Below are positions 55,352 through 64,000 of a stretch of DNA of 64,000 nt, piece after piece (position 1 is the stretch's first letter; each line of letters begins with the position of its first letter). The stretch is taken from NCBI GenBank assembly GCA_905221605.1, contig CAJNDS010002246.1:681001-745000 (forward strand). The letters run 5' to 3'. The stretch comes from Symbiodinium natans. Lineage: Eukaryota > Sar > Dinophyceae > Suessiales > Symbiodiniaceae. The position numbers and the translations under genes are program-made. The notes beneath the pieces are model-generated. The model made no database searches, was not told the DNA's origin, and saw only the letters and a program-made list of their open reading frames with translations.

Positions 55352-55532
55352 TTAGGGGAGAAGGGGAGAAGGGGAGAAGGGGAGAAGGGGAGAAGGGGAG
55401 AAGGGGAGAAGGGGAGAAGGGGAGAAGGGGAGAAGGGGAGAAGGGGAGAAGGGGAGAAGGGGAGAAGGGGAGAAGGGGAGAAGGGGAGAAGGGGAGAAGG
55501 GGAGAAGGGGAGAAGGGGAGAAGGGGAGAAGG
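55352..55532. repeat. (GGGGAGAA)n satellite
   Basis: About 22 perfect copies of an 8-bp purine unit between TTTGGGG units. It is unrelated in sequence to the telomere unit. Open frames across it are artefacts. Confidence 0.95.
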
Positions 55533-55999
55533 GTTTGGGGTTTACGGTTTAGGGTTTAGTGCTTAGGGCTTAGGGTTTATATAGGTTTTAGGTGAGAAGG
55601 GTTTGGTGCTTGGGGTTTAGGAGGCACCTGCACTGTACAATAGCCGCGGGACAACAGGCACCTGCAAACCCTAAAGCCCGAAACCCTAAACCCTAAATCC
55701 TAAACCCTAAACCACACCTAAGACCGAAGCCTGAAAGGCAGAGGGAAGTCCGGGCTCCCAAGCTCAGAGGCTTCGGGGTCTAGGCATACGTAACGCTTGG
55801 GGCTTCAGATAGGAACCTTATAGGCTTTAGGGCTTAGGGTTTAGGGTTTAGGGCTTAGGGCTTAGGGCTTAGGGCTTAGGGCTTAGGGCTTAGGCCTGAG
55901 GGCTTAGGGCTTAGGGCTTAGGGTTTAGGGGACCACAACATAACCCAGAACCCAAAAACCCTAGAAGAAACACCACAAACCCGAAGGGTTGGGCTTGGG

Positions 56000-56069
56000 G
56001 GGGGTCCTCCCAGTCCAAGGCGTATGCGCGGCCGACGAAGAGCAGCCAAAGCGAAGGTCGCTTCCACAT
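56000..56069 (-). CDS. Candidate first exon with signal-peptide-like start
   Basis: Minus strand ATG at 56069 opens MWKRPSLWLLFVGRAYALDW, hydrophobic like a signal peptide. It lies about 0.9 kb upstream of the first recognised PepD exon and could be its 5' exon or belong to another gene. Confidence 0.35.
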
Positions 56070-56844
56070 GTGCGGCGAGGGAGCCAAAACCCTAAACCCT
56101 GAACCCTAAACCCTAAGCCCTAAACCCTAAACCCTAAACCCTAAAACCTAAACCCTCGGGTTTTGAAGCTGAGGGTCGAGGCTGGTAGATACCGGGTTTG
56201 GGGTTCAGGGTTTGAGGGTTCAGGCTTGAGGGTTTTGGGTTTGAGGGTTCAGGCTTGAGGGTTGAGGCCTGAGGGTTTACCCAAAACCCTAAACCCTGAA
56301 CCCTAAGCCCTAAGCCCTAAGCCCTGAACCCTTAGGGCCTCTGTTTAATGAAGCAAAGCCGGCTGCAGGATATCAGCAACACCAACTTTCCGGGGTTTTA
56401 CTGGGGGTTAAGGTCGATGTGGGGTTTAGGGTTTAGGGTTTGGGGTTTTAGGGCTTAGGGTTTAGGATTTCTGGTTTGCGGTTTAGGGTCTACCCATCCT
56501 CCCCACATTCCTGAATTCAGCATATGGGGGTTTACGAAAATGAGGCACCCTCATCCAGCCCCCGTATAATATGGTACCCTAATTCCCTAAACCCTAAACC
56601 TAACTAACCTAACCCTAAACCGCCATAGCACCTCCACTGGCCTCCACTTAGGGGGGGGTAGCGGGGGGGGGGGGGGATAAGGTTTAGGGTTTAGAGTTCA
56701 GGGTTTAGGGTTAAAAGGCTTACGTAGGCTTAGAGCTACCACATCAACGCCCTTAAAAAAAAAAAAAAAAGGGATCAACAGCGGTTTGGGTGAAATATGG
56801 GGGGATGTTTGAGGCTTAGGATTGCTGGGCGTGGGGTTTGCCAG

Positions 56845-56905
56845 GGACCAGCAAACTGATGATGAGGAGGATGATGAACATGTCAGCAGGGGAGAGGCCT
56901 GAGGA
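56845..56905 (-). CDS. Candidate exon with a membrane segment
   Basis: Minus strand reads LSPADMFIILLIISLLVPG between a CTCAG acceptor and a G|GC donor. Gene unknown. Confidence 0.3.
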
Positions 56906-56931
56906 CTTAGAACAGGGCTTTCTGGGGTTTA

Positions 56932-57150
56932 GGGTTTAGGGTTTAGGGTTTAGGGTTTAAGGTTTAGGGTTTAGGGTTTAGGGTTTAGAGTTTAGGGTTT
57001 AGGGTTTAGGGTTTAAGGTTTAGGGTTTAGGGTTTAGGGTTCAGGGTTTAGGGTTTAGGGTTTAGAGTTTAGGGTTTAGGGTTTAGGGTTTAGGGTTTAG
57101 GGTTTAGGGTTTAGGTTTTAGGGTCCAGGGTTTAGGGTTTAGGGTTTGTA
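56932..57150. repeat. TTTAGGG array
   Basis: About 30 units with TTTAAGG and TTTAGAG drift. Confidence 0.95.
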
Positions 57151-57839
57151 TACTGATATAGGGACCATGACGGAATCCGATTAGTAATTCTTGGAAGTCG
57201 TATTTGCCGTCCGAACAAAGGCCTCTACGGGTGCTGGGAGGGGGCGGGGTGGTTGGGTCTAGGCTTGCTGTGTTTTCTTTCCTGTTTTTGCTTCTTTCTT
57301 TTTCTTTTGTTTTGTTTTGTTGCTGTCTTTTTTTTTTGGGGGGGGGGGGTTAGGGTCTAAGTATAGGACCATCTAGGGTGTAGGAGTCTAAGATTTTCGG
57401 CTTAGGGTTTAGCACTTATACGGTTTAGGGTTCGGCGTTGAAGCCTTTTGGCTGAGGGAGCTAGGGTTTGGGATGTTCCCAACTAAAACAACTCTAAACC
57501 CGAAACCGTAAACCCGGCACTCCCTAGACCCCAAACCCTAAACCCCAAACCCTGGGTGTCTGTTAGTATAAGGGCGAACATCCCAAAAGTTTGGGATGTG
57601 ACGGGCTTGTTGAAGCTCAGGGCTCAGTTCGGCGAAGTTTCCAGGAAAGTTCCACGGAGAGTTTTGAAAATATCGAGGAGCTTCGTTTTTGACGCTTGGA
57701 ATAATTTCGAAGCTACAGGAGCTTTAGGGTGTAGGGTTCAGAGTTTAGGGTTTAGGGTTTAGGGTTTAAGGTTTAGGGTTTAGGGTTTCGGGTTTACGGC
57801 TAAGGATTTTGGGTTTGAGGGCTGAGGGCTTTGTTGCGG

Positions 57840-57925
57840 TGGCCATGACAAGGGGCCTTTCCCATCCCAGGAGCGTGGTTTCGCAGGCCTCTGAAGCAGG
57901 AGCTGAGGGGGTTGAGAGGGCGTTC
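57840..57925 (-). CDS. Candidate exon
   Basis: Minus strand reads SEACETTLLGWERPLVMATA. The plus strand is also open (SHPRSVVSQASEAGAEGVER), so the strand is undecided. Confidence 0.25.
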
Positions 57926-57949
57926 CGAGGTTTAGGGCTTAGGGTTTAG

Positions 57950-57959
57950 GGTTTAGGGT

Positions 57960-58032
<73 letters not shown>
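57950..58032. repeat. TTGAGGG variant array
   Basis: About 11 copies. Confidence 0.9.
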
Positions 58033-58033
<1 letters not shown>

Positions 58034-58329
58034 GGTTTCGGGTTGGGGGTTTAGGGCTTCGGGTTTGGGGTTTAGGGTTGAGGGTTTACAATTGGGATGT
58101 TCCCCCTTATTGCAACATACTCCTTAATAGGGATTATAGTCGGGGGTACCATAATCCCTACTAAGCCCTAAACCCTAAACCCTAAACCCTAAACCCTAAA
58201 CCCTAAACCCTAAACCCTGTTATTATAACGGGGAACATCCCGAGTTTAGAGTCTCGGGTTTTTGGGGGGGTTTTGAGATGTTCAGAGCGGTGGGGGACTG
58301 GGGGTTGCGGGTTCTTGGGCTCAGAGCTG

Positions 58330-58580
58330 CCGGGTTTAGGGTTTAGGGTTTAGGGTTTAGGGTTTAGGGTTTAGGGTTTAGGGTTTAGGGTTTAGGGTTT
58401 AGGGTTTAGGGTTTAGGGTTTAGGGTTTAGGGTTAGGTTTAGGGTTTAGGGTTTAGGGTTTAGGGTTTAGGGTTTAGGGTTTAGGGTTTAGGGTTCAGGG
58501 TTTAGGGTTTAGGGTTTAGGGTTTGGGGTTTAGGGTTTAGGGTTTAGGGTTTAGGGTTTAGGGTTTAGGGTTTAGGGCTG
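58330..58580. repeat. TTTAGGG array
   Basis: About 35 units, nearly perfect. Confidence 0.95.
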
Positions 58581-58756
58581 CTTCGAGTTGCAGGGTCTAG
58601 GGTCTAGCTGCCAGCGCTCCTGGGCGGCGGGCCGAGATCGACCGAGGAAGCCCTAAGCCGTAAACCCTAAAGCCTCAACCCTCAACCCTAAACCCTAGAC
58701 CCTAGACCCTAGACCCTAAACCTCTCTTTCATATATAATTTTAATGTTAATGAGTT

Positions 58757-58895
58757 ACTGGGCAAGGACATTTTTTACTGGGCAAGGTCATTTTTTTACT
58801 GGGCAAGGTCATTTTTTCTGGGCAAGGTCATTGCTTTACTGGACAAGGTCATTTTTTACTGCGCAAGGTTATTTTTTATGGGGCAAGGTCGTTCT
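58757..58895. repeat. 21-bp tandem repeat
   Basis: Seven degenerate copies of ACTGGGCAAGGTCATTTTTT in an AT-rich spacer. Confidence 0.9.
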
Positions 58896-59349
58896 ATAAG
58901 TGAAATATTTCCTTGATGTTATGGGATTCTTTGGGCGGGTGGGTGTTTTTCTGGAATAATTTCTTGGCTAGTGAATGCTTGGGCTTGAGATGCTGAACCC
59001 TAAACCCTAAACCCTAAACCCTAAACCCTAAACCCTAAACCCTAAACCCTAAACCCTAAACCCTAAACCCTACATAGAGTACTATCAGAACCCAGAGCCG
59101 ACCTTTTTGGAGGCTCTCATTATATAAGTCCCTTATAGGAGAAGGGATTTCACAGTAGGAGCCTACAAAAAGGTAGGTTCTGGGGTTTTCAGGTATACCC
59201 CAAGCCCATCTTGGAAGGCCCCTGAGCCCCAAACTCAAAAAAACTAGACCCGTAGTAGAAGCCCCTGAACCCTAAACCCTAAACCCTAAACCCTAAACCC
59301 TAAACCCTAAACCTTAAACCCTAAACCCTAAACCCTAAACCCACCATAT

Positions 59350-59440
59350 AGGAATGAGCCAGGCAGCCTTCGGTGTTTTTCTGGGGAACCCATCACCAAA
59401 AAAAGAGGGCGCTCGGGGTGAGTCTGGAACCTGCTAGTAG
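59350..59440 (-). CDS. Candidate exon
   Basis: Minus strand after CTAGCAG reads VPDSPRAPSFFGDGFPRKTP then KAAWLIPIW, ending at an array. No family recognised. Confidence 0.3.
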
Positions 59441-59569
59441 ACACCCCGGTTTAGGGTTTAGGGTTTGGGGTTTAAGGTTTAGGGTTTAAGGTTTAGGGTT
59501 TAGGGTTTCGGGTTTAGGGTTTGGGGTTTAAGGTTTAGGGTTTAAGGTTTGGGGATTAGGGTTGGGGCG

Positions 59570-59690
59570 TAGGGTGCTGTAATATGGCGCAGAAGGTTTG
59601 AAGCTTGGGATGCAGACTGGGCTCGAAATCTTCGTGAAATGCGACGAGCAGCCGTAGCCCGATTGTGGAAGGCCATCTAGCATCTTCATC
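59570..59690 (-). CDS. Candidate exon
   Basis: Minus strand reads IGLRLLVAFHEDFEPSLHPK. Two other frames are also open. On the plus strand the piece GCTCGAAATCTTCGTGAAAT resembles 43806-43837. Confidence 0.25.
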
Positions 59691-60559
59691 CCGCCCCACG
59701 CTGTCTCAGTCGGCAAAAAACCCTAACCCTATTTAAGCCTAAACTCAATTGCCGTCAGCTCTTTTCCTTTTTAAGATGAACAGCCAAGGTCGCATGAGGG
59801 TCAGGGGGCCCGGGGGCCCAGGGCTGTCCCACAGGGGGCCTGAGGGTTCTAGCAAAGCAGATTTGGACCAAAACGCGCTTTTGGGGCCCCCCAGTCCGGG
59901 GCTTCCGGGTTTAGGGTTTGGGGTTTGGGGTTTAGGGTTTTAGCCCTGAAGCCCGAATCTACCCTTAATCCTGACCCCAACCTCCCAAAACTCCTCAACC
60001 CCTAAACCCCAAACCTGGGCATCGGCCCTGAACCCTAACCCCGACTCACGACCCCCGGGAGCAGAGTTCGGCACACATTCATCAGAACGACCCATGAACC
60101 ATGAACCCTGCGCAAGCAAACCCTTAACCCCGAAGTCGGACCCCTGAGGCCTAAACCCTAAACCCGAAACCCGAAACTCTAAACCCTAAACCCTAAACCA
60201 TCTGCCACAGGGCTGGGGCCTGGCGCGCGCCGGGACGACCGGAAACCGATTTTCCGGCGTAGGTTTGGGCGGGGGGAGGGGTTTTTGGGGCTTAGCGGTT
60301 TTGGGGGTTTAGGGACTTGGTTGAGGGTTTGGGGCTTAAGGTGTCGGGCCCTTTTGAACTCTCAGGGGTCTAGGAATTTAACCCTAAACCCTAAACCCTA
60401 AACCCTAAACCCTAAACCCTAAACGACTAGGGTTGGGGGGTTTGGGGGTTCTCCTAAAGTCCTCAGCTCTTTGAACCTTGCAGTTCTGCTGCGGCTGAGG
60501 GTTTAGGGCCTCAAGGTTTAGGGTTTACAGTTTACGGTTTAGGGCTTAGGGTTGTTCAG

Positions 60560-60670
60560 GTTTTGGGGTTTTAGGGTTTAGGGTTTAGGGTTTAGGGTTT
60601 AGGGTTTAGGGTTTAGGGTTTAGGGTTTAGGGTTTAGGGTTTAGGGTTTAGGGTTTAGGGTTTAGGGATT
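60560..60670. repeat. TTTAGGG array
   Basis: About 15 units. Confidence 0.95.
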
Positions 60671-61074
60671 AGGGGGTTACAGGGAGTGTGCGCAAGAGCT
60701 CGCCAAGCAGGGCCGAAGACAGGGTGTTTCACGGGGCTCAGGAACCTAAGCCCTAAAGGGCTAAGCCCTAAACCCTAAGCCCGAAGCCGTAAGCCCTAAG
60801 CCCTAAAACCTAGGCTACCCTAAACCCCAAAACACTAACCCCTCAGCCCTAAACCCCAAGCCCTGAACCCCAACTAAGCCCAAGCCCAAAAAACTAGGCC
60901 TAAACCCTAAACCCTAAACCCGAAGCCCTAAACCTAAACCCTAAGCCCTAAACCCTAAACCCTAAACCCTAAACCCTAGACCGTCTAGACCCTAAACCCT
61001 GAACCCTAAGCGGTTTGAGGCGGCTCAGGGCTCTGAGATCCTTTAATGCAGGCGAGGCAAAGATGCACATGTAA

Positions 61075-61202
61075 GGGGGTTTAGGGTTTAGGGTTTAGGG
61101 TTTAGGGTTTAGGGTTTAGGGTTTAGGGTTTAGGGTTTAGGGTTTAGGGTTTAGGGTTTAGGGTTTAGGGTTTATAGGTTTATAGGGTTTAGGGTTTAGG
61201 GT
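61075..61202. repeat. TTTAGGG array
   Basis: About 17 units. Confidence 0.95.
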
Positions 61203-61410
61203 TGTTCTGCTTTTTTTGTTGTTACTTGTTCATTTGTTGCATTTTTTTGACACTATCTAAGTTCGTATTTATACCTAAGCTTTTGCATGTAATCCTGTAC
61301 ATGTAATCCTGTAAACCCTCACTTTATGATGAAGGTTTGTTATGTATGAGGCACCCCGCCAAACACTCACCAAGAACAGTAGTCTAAACCCTAAACCCTA
61401 AACCCCCTAC

Positions 61411-61510
61411 ATGTGCATCCTTGGCAGCAGGGCGCTTTGACTTTAAGCCCTCCAGACACGTCACATTCACTGCACACGGTTCTCTGGCAGATTCTGCAGT
61501 TCTGCACGTT
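61411..61510 (-). CDS. FYVE-like zinc-finger exon
   Basis: Minus-strand exon reading NCRICQRTVCSEC then KAPCCQGC: Cys-x2-Cys-x4-Cys-x2-Cys and later Cys-Cys-x2-Cys, like the C-terminal half of a FYVE/FYVE-related finger (HCRxCGxxxCxxCS ... RVCDxC), which binds phosphoinositides on endosomes. The acceptor is GGCAG|AAC and the donor T|GTAGGG. The basic RRHHC core would be in another exon and I did not find it. Confidence 0.5.
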
Positions 61511-62174
61511 CTGCCAGTACCAAACGGTAACCAAGCTTGGCTTGACCACCACGTGCTGGGGCAGATTTTGGGGGGGTGCTATAGAAAACAGGTTTCTGTG
61601 AGGGTTCAAAGGGGTAAAATGGGGTTTACGAAAATAAGGGACCCGTAATATAAACCCCCCAATGGTAGGATTCTGTAATAGTAAGTACCACAATAAGGTA
61701 CCCCTCATTTCGGAAACCCCATATAGGGATTGGGCCATAGAGCTTTAGAGTTATTCCACATCAACCTCAGCACATCAAACGAAGTACTCGACATTAACAT
61801 TCGCCTCTGCCAGCGATTGCAAAACTTGTGGTGCCGGATTCCGCTCGCGCCGTGCATACTTGCGGCCTTTTCGACCTGGCGTGGGCATATCGTAGTATAG
61901 TAAGGGTATGATACTGCGTAGATTAGCAGGAGCAGCAGCAATATACTAGTAAGAGCTGTAGAAATAGTAAAAGGAAGATTGGGAACAACAAAAACAATCG
62001 TAGTAGTGACAGTAGCAATGATGTTGCGGCTAACAGTCCCAGATGAAAAGCTCAGCACTCCAAACTCCAAACCCTCGACACCAAACCATGCCGGGAAAAT
62101 TCTACTTTACGGTTTAGGGTTGAGGGTTTAGGGTTTAGAGTTTAGGGTTTAGGGTTTAGGGTTTAGGGCTTACT

Positions 62175-62283
62175 GTGCTGCCCAAGGACCTGAAATTTCC
62201 GGGATCTCCCCTAAGGTGAGCTCCACGCGCGTCACGGAGCTGGGCAACGCCGAAGCCAGGGCTGCCAACGTGGCCTGATCTTC
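62175..62283 (-). CDS. Candidate exon, leucine-rich segment
   Basis: Minus strand reads ATLAALASALPSSVTRVELT then LGEIPEIS, like one leucine-rich-repeat turn. Arrays flank both sides. The plus strand is also open with an AAG|GTGAGC donor, so strand is not certain. Confidence 0.35.
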
Positions 62284-62285
62284 GG

Positions 62286-62552
62286 GTTTAGGGTTTAGGG
62301 TTTAGGGTTTAGGGTTTAGGGTTTAGGGTTTTGGGGTTTTGGGGTTTAGGGTTTTGGGGTTTAGGGTTTAGGGTTTAGGTTTAGGGTTTAGGGTTTAGGG
62401 TTTAGGGTTTAGGGTTTAGGGTTTACGGTTTAGGGTTTAGGGTTTAGGGTTTAGGGTTTAGGGTTTAGGGTTTAGGGTTTAGGGTTTAGGGTTTAGGGTT
62501 TAGGGTTTAGGGTTTAGGGTTTAGGGTTTAGGGTTTAGGGTTTAGGGTTAGG
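62286..62552. repeat. TTTAGGG array
   Basis: About 37 units with a few TTTTGGGG variants. Confidence 0.95.
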
Positions 62553-62701
62553 GGTGCGAGGAGGAGGTTAAGGAACCCCCTAAAACTTATGTAAAGAAAG
62601 GCATCTTAACTGCACTTACTTTGTTAAGGAGTCTAAGTGGCCGGGAGGCTGGGCTCTTGAAGCGAATCCTACTTGGAGCCATATTAGGGCGCTTAAGGGG
62701 C

Positions 62702-62995
62702 TTATAAGTTGAAGTGAACGTGCTTTGCACAGACACACCGCAGCATGTCACAGAATCCTTTACACATTCTGGCTACGCTTTTCCACGGCAACAAGACTAG
62801 AACTCTAGCCCTCGCGACGTGCATCCGGACAGGATTTGCATCGTGACGTTCAGCTGCTTCTTCCCGCGGCACATGTGGTGCATTGGGTCCATCACTTTGT
62901 CGGCGGCGCAGAAGCCACCAGAGATCAGCATCAGCCAGCCCATTGGCTTTTTTCAGGAGTCGCTGCCTTTTCTTCACCCAGCGTCTTTGCCACAA
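62702..62995 (-). CDS. Uncertain coding region
   Basis: An open minus-strand frame with VKKRQRLLKKANGLADADLW. The plus strand (62819-63085) is equally long and open, so neither is preferred. Repeat-poor island of about 500 bp. Confidence 0.2.
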   Translation of the reverse strand: MWQRRWVKKRQRLLKKANGLADADLWWLLRRRQSDGPNAPHVPREEAAERHDANPVRMHVARARVLVLLPWKSVARMCKGFCDMLRCVCAKHVHFNL

Positions 62996-64000
62996 ACCCC
63001 AAACTGCCCTTCCTATGATTGCGAGATTTTGCGTAGCATCGTAACCGCTGAATGTTTAGTTGGCAATCGGATTGGGGCAAGATAGTAGGTGTGAGTACTA
63101 CTAGCAACCACTCAGTCACGCTTCAGGAACTTGAATAAGTCAGATCATAAGCAGCAGCAAGAGTCGCAACGCGTTTTGTAGAATCTACTTATGATAGGAC
63201 AACTTGGTGAAGTTGTGCGTGCACTAACACCACCAAAAGTGCTAGGGAGGATAGGCATGAGCAACCTTCATGCACAATGCCATGCACCAGCATCAGTCGC
63301 CAGAGCTCCAGAGAATGCAAGAAAACCAACTCGAGTCCGAGCATCCTAAACCCTAAACCTTAAACCCTAAACCCTAAACCCTAAACCTAAACCCTAAACC
63401 CTAAACCCTATCCCTGAACCCTAAACCCTAAACTAAACCCTAGCGGTACCGGCTATGATGTGTAGTCGCTCCGGATGTGGGGTGCGGCTGTGGTTGAAGT
63501 TTCCGGTATTCACAGTGAGTCCCCGCCTAAACCCTAAACCCTAAACCCCAAACCCTAAACCGCTTGACAAGACTTGACCTTGAGCCCAGGAAACGTAGGG
63601 TTTGGGGTCTATGGTCTAGTAATTTATGGCTTAGGGCAGAACCCCCATGTCTAATTCCCAAACTTTGGAAGATGTGGAAGTTCTACGGGCCCCCTATCCC
63701 TAAGCAACCGATGTGATGTCTGTAAGTCTTCCCCCTTACCCCAAGCCCTGTCCATGTGCCCATGTATGTACTTGATGGCACCCTGGTGCCCTCAATATGG
63801 TCCCTTACCTTCTTGATTTTAAGGGTTCTGAAGTATGGGCCCTTGGGTTTTACGGGGTACATAAGGGTTATACACGGAGTTCCCTGTTACGGGCCCCAAA
63901 AAAAGGGACCGTAGGCAGTTTGCAATGGCAATTTCCCATGTTCCAATCATGCACCAACCCCCTTAGCACCCAAACCATAACAACATATACCTCAACCTTC

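Larger units (their letters stand above)
55560..64000. other. Array-rich region with isolated islands
   Basis: Apart from the islands listed, I see arrays, AT-rich spacers (58720-58990, 61205-61380, 63580-64000), (G)n runs, and a plus-strand 30-codon frame at 63257-63349 (MSNLHAQCHAPASVARAPEN ...) of doubtful meaning. No complete gene resolved. Confidence 0.4.

Noticed and set aside
55324-55566. Open frames across the GGGGAGAA satellite
   Set aside because: Pure 8-bp repeat translation.

Overview
The window looks like nuclear DNA of a dinoflagellate, most likely close to Symbiodiniaceae/Suessiales. Four things point there. TTTAGGG/CCCTAAA repeats are everywhere. An RCC1-like repeat protein (VVTWG / GGDSSAVQ units) and a WCVFELAAF-type membrane protein belong to families I know from dinoflagellates. 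Introns rebuilt by hand use GT, GC and apparently GA donors with AG acceptors. A short sequence resembling the end of the dinoflagellate spliced leader lies just upstream of an intronless gene. I see no prokaryotic operons, CRISPR arrays, rRNA or convincing tRNA genes.

The dominant structure is hundreds of telomere-type arrays, in both orientations, separated by short GC-rich islands. Many islands are exons. Joining islands on the minus strand rebuilds an M20-family aminoacyl-histidine dipeptidase (PepD-like) from about 55.1 kb down to 29.3 kb, in at least 20 exons of roughly 30-95 bp (conserved order, almost all phases matching). It also rebuilds a multipass membrane protein from 27.6 kb to 23.9 kb in 8 exons. 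The telomere-type arrays lie inside the introns of these genes. Two intronless ORFs sit on the same strand inside PepD introns: an ADP-ribosyl-cyclase-like/MORN fusion (36.6-38.1 kb) and the RCC1-like protein (45.0-46.4 kb).

Layout. 0-5.1 kb: telomere-type arrays with small exon-like islands. 5.2-8.9 kb: repeat-poor, with two minus-strand split genes using short introns, plus (CT)n tracts. 9-13.4 kb: arrays and islands, strand often undecidable. 13.5-15.1 kb: repeat-free island with a plus-strand four-exon gene converging on a minus-strand three-exon gene. 15.4-23.8 kb: arrays, islands and a purine tract. 23.9-27.6 kb: membrane protein gene. 27.7-29.3 kb: islands. 29.3-55.1 kb: PepD-like gene with two nested genes. 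55.1-64 kb: arrays, an 8-bp (GGGGAGAA) satellite, a FYVE-like zinc-finger exon and other islands.

All exon joins were made by eye from sequence and phase. Family calls rest on remembered motifs, not on a search. Where an island is open on both strands I say so and give low confidence.
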